This document shows positions 58,480 through 64,000 of a stretch of DNA of 64,000 nucleotides, piece by piece. Origin of the DNA: Cohnella fermenti (GTDB lineage Bacteria > Bacillota > Bacilli > Paenibacillales > Paenibacillaceae); assembly GCF_004801405.1 (NCBI RefSeq), contig NZ_SSOB01000026.1, positions 51,941-115,940 of the forward strand. The letters are read 5' to 3'. Below the pieces are notes generated by a model. It saw nothing but the letters and a program-made list of their open reading frames with translations, did no database searches and was not told the DNA's origin. How positions within the stretch are numbered: position 1 is the first letter of the stretch; each line of letters begins with the position of its first letter. Both the position numbers and the translations under genes were made by a program.

Positions 58480-60684
58480 ATGTTGAAGCAATCGGTTACC
58501 TCGCTTCTGACGCTCGCCCTTCTTCTTCCCTCCGCCGCATTCGCATCGGCGGCCAGCACGGTCAGCGATACGGACATCGTGTTGTCCGACAGCGGAGTCA
58601 CCGTCGACGGCGTTGCCGCCTCGACCTCATCTTCGAGCGATGTTTACGTCGGAGCCGATATTGTCTATTACGAGTCCGGGCATGACTCGAGCTATGGCGC
58701 AGGCAGCACCGATGACGCTCATGACAGCGCCGAGGCGGACAAGCATACGGTTGTCACGATCACGGAGCCCGGTACGTACCGAGTCTCGGGCACGCTGTCT
58801 GCCGGTCAGATCGCGGTCGATCTCGGAAGCGATGCAGCGACGGACCCGGACGCCGTTGTCACACTGATTCTCGACGGCGTGGACATCACGTCAACGGTTG
58901 CGCCCGGCGTTATTTTCTACAACGTGTATGAACCTTACAGCTCGGACCAAGATACCGGCGGCGTCACCGATCTGGCGGAGGCGGGAGCGCAGGTCATCCT
59001 CGCCGACGGCTCGGTCAATACGGTCAACGGCTCTTATGTGTCGAAAATCTACAAAGAGGGAACCACCTCGAAGCTGCATAAATACGACGGTGCCTTCTAC
59101 TCCAAGATGTCCATGAACATCTCTGGAGAGACGCTTGGAACCGGAGAGCTGCACATTAACGCCGACAACGAAGGGCTCGACTCCGAGCTTCACTTATCCA
59201 TTAATGGCGGCAACATCTATATCGAATCCCAGGACGACGGCATCAATACGAACGAGGATGGCATCTCCGTTACGACCATCAATGGCGGCTACCTGCACGT
59301 TAACGCCGGACTCGGCGCGGAGGGCGACGGGATCGACTCGAACGGCTACTTAACGATTAATGGCGGCACGATCGTCACCATGGCGAACGAGAAGAGCCCG
59401 GACGGCGGCATCGACGCCGATAAGGATATCCTCATCAACGGCGGCAATCTGATTGCATTGGGCACACGGAATGATGCGACAGGCACCGATTCCAAGCAGC
59501 CTTACATCGAGCTTGCATTCGCCTCTACGCAGAAGAGCGGCAGCGTCATCACGCTGGAGGATGCCGATGGCAATGTCCTCTTGGAGCATACCGCCGAGAA
59601 AGCGTTCCAGTCCGTCACCTTCTCCTCGCCGGAGCTGGCTCTGGACAAGGACTACTTCCTCTATGTGGACGGCGTTCAGCAGCAATATACAGGCAACTCC
59701 TTCGGCATGATGGGTGGCGGAATGGGCGGAGGAATGGGCGGTGCCGGCGGCACTCCTCCGGACGGGAGCTCCACTCCGCCGGAGCTTCCCGAGGGCGCAA
59801 CTCCTCCGACGGACAGACCTGAAGACGGCGGCGAATTCCCGGGCGGCTTCAACCCGCAGGAGACGACGGGTGCAGAAGCCAGCGGCGAAGGCTCCGTTAC
59901 GTTCAGCCTGACGTCCGCCGTTCGCAGCTTCTCCGGAATCTCCGCTTCGACAGAGGCGTCCGGCAAGACAGCAGTGACCTTCAGCGTGAACAACGGCTCC
60001 GGCATTGCGAACGTCGTCTCTGGCGGAACCGTCGCATTGGAGCAGCTTACAGCCAGTGCGAGCATTCCGAAGGAAGACATTCAACTGACCATTACGGATG
60101 TTCCATCCGAGAACTTCTCCTCCTCGATCCTGCTGTCCGAAGGACTGGACGCGCTTGAACTGCCGACGGAGGACGGCACCTACCAGCTCGTCGTCGCCGT
60201 GGTATCGGATAATGAGTACTACACCGGCGCTTCGCAATGGCGATTCACCATCGGAGCCTTGCCATTCACCGACCTCAGTTCCTCCGACAGCGCGTATAGC
60301 GCGGTGAAGGCTCTGTACGATAAAGGCATCTTGATCGGCACCAGCGCGACCTCCTTCTCCCCGAACAGCTCGGTAACGCGTGCTACTGCTATTACTGCTC
60401 TGGGAAGATTGCTTGGCGTCGAACAGTCCGATACGACGAAGTTCCAGGACGTTGTGCAAGGCAGTTGGTACTCCGGTTATGTCGCTTGGGCTTCGGATAA
60501 TGGGCTCGTGCTCGGAGATGGGGCCGGCAATTACCTCCCGAGCGCCAGCATCACATCCACGCAGATGAACTTGATTCTGAGCCGCTATGCGGCATTGACC
60601 GGAATTACGTACACCGCTTCCGCTGGCGAAGACCATGCCCTTACTCGCAAAGAACTGGCCGTTCTTCTGGCCGCTCTGCTCTGA
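58480..60684 (+). CDS. Cthe_2159-like carbohydrate-binding surface protein with SLH repeats
   Basis: A 734-residue exported protein. A signal peptide (1-25) precedes a parallel beta-helix domain of the Cthe_2159 (cellulose/polygalacturonate-binding) type, with repeated (L/S)INGGN/T-(I/L)-x-x and EGLDSELHLSINGG, DDGINTNEDGISVTTINGGYLHV, GDGIDSNGYLTINGG motifs. A Gly/Met-rich then Pro-rich linker (about 409-460) follows, then an Ig-like region and SLH repeats at the C-terminus (FTDLSSSDSAYSAVKALYDKGIL, VTRATAITALGRLLG, FQDVVQGSWYSGYVAWASDNGLV). SLH repeats fix it to the wall. AAGGAAGTG precedes the ATG. It may share the surface display system with the cohesin protein at 5158. Confidence 0.9.
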   Translation: MLKQSVTSLLTLALLLPSAAFASAASTVSDTDIVLSDSGVTVDGVAASTSSSSDVYVGADIVYYESGHDSSYGAGSTDDAHDSAEADKHTVVTITEPGTYRVSGTLSAGQIAVDLGSDAATDPDAVVTLILDGVDITSTVAPGVIFYNVYEPYSSDQDTGGVTDLAEAGAQVILADGSVNTVNGSYVSKIYKEGTTSKLHKYDGAFYSKMSMNISGETLGTGELHINADNEGLDSELHLSINGGNIYIESQDDGINTNEDGISVTTINGGYLHVNAGLGAEGDGIDSNGYLTINGGTIVTMANEKSPDGGIDADKDILINGGNLIALGTRNDATGTDSKQPYIELAFASTQKSGSVITLEDADGNVLLEHTAEKAFQSVTFSSPELALDKDYFLYVDGVQQQYTGNSFGMMGGGMGGGMGGAGGTPPDGSSTPPELPEGATPPTDRPEDGGEFPGGFNPQETTGAEASGEGSVTFSLTSAVRSFSGISASTEASGKTAVTFSVNNGSGIANVVSGGTVALEQLTASASIPKEDIQLTITDVPSENFSSSILLSEGLDALELPTEDGTYQLVVAVVSDNEYYTGASQWRFTIGALPFTDLSSSDSAYSAVKALYDKGILIGTSATSFSPNSSVTRATAITALGRLLGVEQSDTTKFQDVVQGSWYSGYVAWASDNGLVLGDGAGNYLPSASITSTQMNLILSRYAALTGITYTASAGEDHALTRKELAVLLAALL

Positions 60685-60701
60685 ACGGATTGACCATTGG
60701 C

Positions 60702-60737
60702 AAGCCGGCGCTTCCCTGCGAAGGGGAGTGCCGGCTT
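60702..60737 (+). terminator. Terminator-like hairpin after the SLH gene
   Basis: AAGCCGGCGCTTCCC (60702-60716) pairs fully, counting two G-T pairs, with 60723-60737 around TGCGAA. The following sequence is GTTGC, so it is a weak U tract. Confidence 0.6.
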
Positions 60738-60951
60738 GTTGCGGCTCCGGCTCCCTTTGTGTTCGTGATGGAGGGAGATGCGACAGGCTCCCCGCCTTCC
60801 GAGCAGAATAGACATTCTCTATGCGAACCATCATAAAACGGATAAAACTTTATCGTAATCGGGGGCTTGGCCTGACTCTCTCCTTACACTCGCTCGGTAG
60901 ACTGGAAGCGCTGCTGGTTTAAACTTCCTACTCTTGAGGGTGATGACTGCT

Positions 60952-63070
60952 ATGTTCGCTGCACCGCTGCTTCTGTTCGGCAAGAGCCGCTCCTTCACGC
61001 TTCGGCTGCTAAACCCGCGAAGATCGATCGGGATGAAGCTGTTCCTGATCATTTGGAGCAGCATTCTCATATGCGTGCTGGCCGGAGGCTTGCTGTCCAG
61101 CCATATATCCAAGGAGATTATCCGGGAGAAGGTATCGGACGCCGGTCTGCAAACCGTTCAGCAGACCTCCGAGAAGCTGAACCTGCTGCTGGCGGGCCTG
61201 GAGGGAATCACGGACCAGATCCTGACGGACCAGGTCGTGCAGGAGCAAGTCGATGCGCTCCTCGCCCCGAAGCTTAGTTCCTACCATGTCTATCAAGTCT
61301 ACAGCAAGCTGACGGAGAGGCTGCTGACCTATGCGGCGAGCAACTCGATGATTACGGACGGGTATCTCATTCCGGTGAACGAGAACGCCAAGAAGTCGAT
61401 CGCCGCCACCTCCTCTTCGGTCATCGGCACCTCTTCCATAGTCGGGGACGACGCGGCGGCCAAGCCGTGGTTCCAGGCCGTGCTCGCGGCCAAGGGGGAA
61501 CCCGTGTGGATCGCGACTACCCCGGTCGAACCAGAGAGCGCGTCCAGCAGCTCGCAGGCAGGCCCCACCATCGGCGTTGCCAGGCTGCTCGTCAGCAAGT
61601 CCCAGAACGCGGATGCCTTCGTGCTCCTGCTTCAAATCCGCTTAAGCGATGTTGCGGACCAGTTCCAGAGGGTCGACTTGGGGCCGGGAAGCGAGCTCGT
61701 CATCTCGGACGGAAGCGGCCAGTATGTCTACGCTCCCGATAGCGGGCGAATCGGCCAGGCGATGGACGTGCAGTTGCCGCCGAACGCCTGGGCGACGGGC
61801 AGTCTGCAAGCGGCGGGCTCGGACGGCGGGGAAGCGATGCTCTTCTTCGACACGTTCGCGCTGAACGGTTGGCAGTTGATCGGGACCGTCCCCGTCCGCA
61901 ACCTCGTCAAGGATGCCGACCGCATCTCCGTCGTCACGTGGGCAATTGTCGCGGCGGCGGCGCTGCTGGCTCTCGGGATCGGCCTGTTCGTCATCCGGAT
62001 CGTCGCGCTTCCCTTGGGTCGGCTTCAAGGCCTGATGCGGGAGGGCCAGCTCGGCCGGCTGCATGTGCGGGCCCCCATGGCATCCGAGGACGAGATCGGC
62101 CAGCTCTCCCGGAGCTTCAATGATATGATGGCGCAGATCACCACGCTGGTCGAGCAGATGGGGGCTTCGGCCCGCGAGGTGCTGAATACGGCCGAGGCGC
62201 TGACGGCCGCATCCAGTCATACGGCCGGCGCGGCGCGGGAGCTGTCGCTTGCGACCGGCGAGATCGCAGGCAGCGCATCCAGTCTGGCGACGGAGGCGGA
62301 GAAGGGCAGCGAGCAGGTCGGCGCGATCGACCGGCAGAGAAGCCTCGTGGCTGAGGCCGGATCGCAGATGAAGGCGGCTGCCGCCGGCGTGAAGGAGGCC
62401 AGCGAAGCGGGGGCATCCTCCGTGGACGTCATGCTGGAACGGACCGGGCAGACCGAGAGCGTGGCCCGAAGCATGACGGAGAAGATCGACCATCTGAAGA
62501 ACAGCACGGGCGCCGTTCGCCGCATTCTGGACATTCTCAACGGACTGGCCCAGACGACAAACATCCTGTCGCTTAATGCCTCCATCGAGGCGGCGCGGGC
62601 GGGTGAGGCGGGCCGCTCGTTCATGGTCGTGGCCGGCGAGATCCGCAATCTGGCGGAACAGTCCCGGAAGTCGATCGACGACATCGGACGGCTGACCGAT
62701 TCGATCCAGCTTGAGATCGAGGACACGGTTCAATCCGTCGCCGAGGTATATCCGCTGCTGCAGCACCAGATCGGCTCAGTGCGGGAGTCCGGGAGCATCT
62801 TCGAGACGGTGCAGGATCACATGGAGCAGTTCATCGAGTCGCTCCATGACGGAATCGCTTGACGGACTGGATCGATCCCAAGTGAAGCTGTCGGAGACGG
62901 TCAGCCATGTCAGTGCGGTATCGGAGGAGATGCTGGCCTCCACGCAGGAGGTCTCCTCGGTCAGCAACGGTCAACTGGCGCTCGGCGAGCAGCTTGTCCA
63001 GCTCTCTGGCCGGCTGGAAGAAGTGTCGAGGCAACTGGAGACATCGCTGGCTCGGTTTACCGTCCGTTGA
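60952..63070 (+). pseudogene. Methyl-accepting chemotaxis protein with frameshift near the C-terminus
   Basis: Chemoreceptor. ATG at 60952, TM1 (about 28-48), an extracellular Cache-like domain, TM2 (about 322-345), HAMP (ALPLGRLQGLMREGQ...), and the signalling tip LNGLAQTTNILSLNASIEAARAGEAGRSFMVVAGEIRNLAEQS. The frame stops at 62860-62862 (ESLHDGIA-stop). In the +1 frame the missing last helix continues from about 62846 to 63070 (LDGLDRSQVKLSETVSHVSAVSEEMLASTQEVSSVSNGQ). One indel around 62850 would restore a normal-length receptor. Either a recent mutation, a sequencing error, or a split form (an ATG at 62846 overlaps the stop). Confidence 0.88.
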
Positions 63071-63124
63071 CGCGGCATGTCTTCTGGTGATGCCTAGCGG
63101 CGATAGGTGCGTGGTGATACCGAG

Positions 63125-63716
63125 ATGAGTCGCCATGGTTACTCACCACGGGTCAACTGGAGCGGCGATAGGCGCGCGGAGGGACCGAGATGAGTCGCCA
63201 TTACTCAAGTGCGGCGTTCGAGCAGGCGTGGTGGGTGCAGATAGAGTAACCACGGGTCAACTGGAGCGGCGATAGGCGTGCGGAGGGACCGAGATGAGTC
63301 ACCATTACTCAAGTGCAGGCGTTCGAGCAGGCATGGTGGGGGCAGATGAGTAACCACGACCCAACTGAAGCGGCGATAGGCGTGCGGAGGGACCGAGATG
63401 AGTCACCATTACTCAAGTGCAGGCGTTCGAGCAGGCATGGTGGGTGCAGATGAGTAACCACGGGTCAACTGAAGCGGCGATAGGCGCGCGGAGGGACCGA
63501 GATGAGTCACCATTACTCAAGTGCGGGTGTTCGAGCAGGCATGGTGGGTGCAGATGAGTAACCACGGGTCAACTGGTGCGGCGATAGGCACGCGGAGGGG
63601 CTGGGATGAGTCACCATTACTCAAGTGCGTGCGTTCGTGCAGGCATGGTGGGTGCAGATGAGTAACCACGGGTCAACTGGAGCGGCGATAGGTGCGCGGA
63701 GAAGCCGAGATAGGCG
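63125..63716. repeat. 104-bp tandem array made of two 52-bp half-units
   Basis: GGCGATAGG recurs at 63164, 63268, 63372, 63476, 63580 and 63684, an exact 104-bp period. ATGAGT recurs every 52 bp (63294, 63346, 63398, 63450, 63502, 63554, 63606, 63658). The two half-units are themselves related: ATGAGT-C-ACCA...TCAAGTG versus ATGAGT-A-ACCA...TCAACTG. A TGAGT-N7-ACTCA hairpin sits in every other half. The first unit (63125) is shortened by 39 bp. No open frame spans it. Confidence 0.93.
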
Positions 63717-63720
63717 CCAC

Positions 63721-64000
63721 ATCAACCTCTCCAACCGCCTCTTCGGAGCGGCGTTGTGCGGATTTCTCCACTAACTCCCCCCACTTCGTCTCTCCGCGCT
63801 CGAAGGATAGGACTTCCTCCACTACCTCCGCCCCTCAGCCTCTCACAGTAGGCTTTTCATCGCTACGGACGGCCCGTAAGCGTCAAATAGCCCCCACCTG
63901 GCGATGGGAGCGAGATTCGACTAAGCTTTTACTTGGATTGGGGCATCCGGCATTCTGCCGGAAGCTGCTCGGACCACGGCATAAATGGCTCGAGGGCCTC
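63721..64000. other. No recognised feature
   Basis: The last 280 bases contain no supported gene, hairpin terminator or repeat that I can identify. Confidence 0.5.

Noticed and set aside
63125..63716. CRISPR or satellite coding repeat protein
   Set aside because: The whole 104-bp unit is repeated, including would-be spacers, and 104 is not a multiple of three, so no frame is kept.

Overview
The window looks like chromosomal DNA of a high-GC member of the Paenibacillaceae (Paenibacillus/Cohnella-like). The reasons are: Gram-positive Shine-Dalgarno sequences with ATG, GTG and TTG starts; YesM/YesN-type two-component pairs beside carbohydrate ABC importers that lack their own ATPase; lipoprotein solute-binding proteins; SLH-anchored surface proteins; CcpA cre-like sites; a T-box leader on proS; and a large secreted glycoside hydrolase. 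I see no rRNA or tRNA genes, no CRISPR array and no prophage.

Layout. 0-8 kb: a NarL-type response regulator divergent from a 7TM histidine kinase, then a two-gene operon encoding a secreted seven-bladed propeller with a C-terminal dockerin and a two-cohesin SLH surface protein. 8-10.2 kb: cupin plus a short prolyl-tRNA synthetase behind a T-box. 10.2-20.8 kb: an apparent sialic acid or host-glycan locus (NanA-type lyase, ABC importer, YesM/YesN pair, secreted sialidase-like LamG protein) with two cre-like sites. 21-30.6 kb: mixed housekeeping genes (APS kinase, a yidC copy broken by an in-frame amber codon, GDPD, SDR, lipoprotein, YbdG-like channel, MurG). 30.6-34.1 kb: an AT-rich foreign island with an AIPR-family defence gene in a cassette-like setting, a GC-rich branched palindromic element, and two toxin-antitoxin loci, one truncated. 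34.2-36.9 kb: CPBP protease with a NarL-type two-component system. 37-40 kb: nuclease-like protein, amidase remnant, DoxX, HPP protein. 40.5-52.9 kb: a second glycan locus (two permeases, two paralogous binding proteins, membrane AraC regulator, GH20, double GH16). 53-63 kb: DUF1697, CAP protein, RMD1 protein, clostripain-type peptidase, a divergent HPr kinase, a Cthe_2159-type SLH protein and a frameshifted chemoreceptor.

The most unusual signal is non-coding. Four intergenic arrays (20.9, 26.0, 37.0 and 38.3 kb) carry 17 copies of a 16-bp palindrome-like element, ATGYGRTTTTTCRCAT or its complement. In the sense direction all four have the same start-to-start geometry, 52-51-51(-51) bp. A fifth array at 63.1-63.7 kb has unrelated sequence but is also built on 52 bp (104-bp units made of two 52-bp halves). 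This is close to five helical turns and resembles no repeat class I can name. Other highlights are the cohesin/dockerin pair, a shared TGAC-N5-GTCA promoter architecture, and the cassette-like AIPR defence gene.
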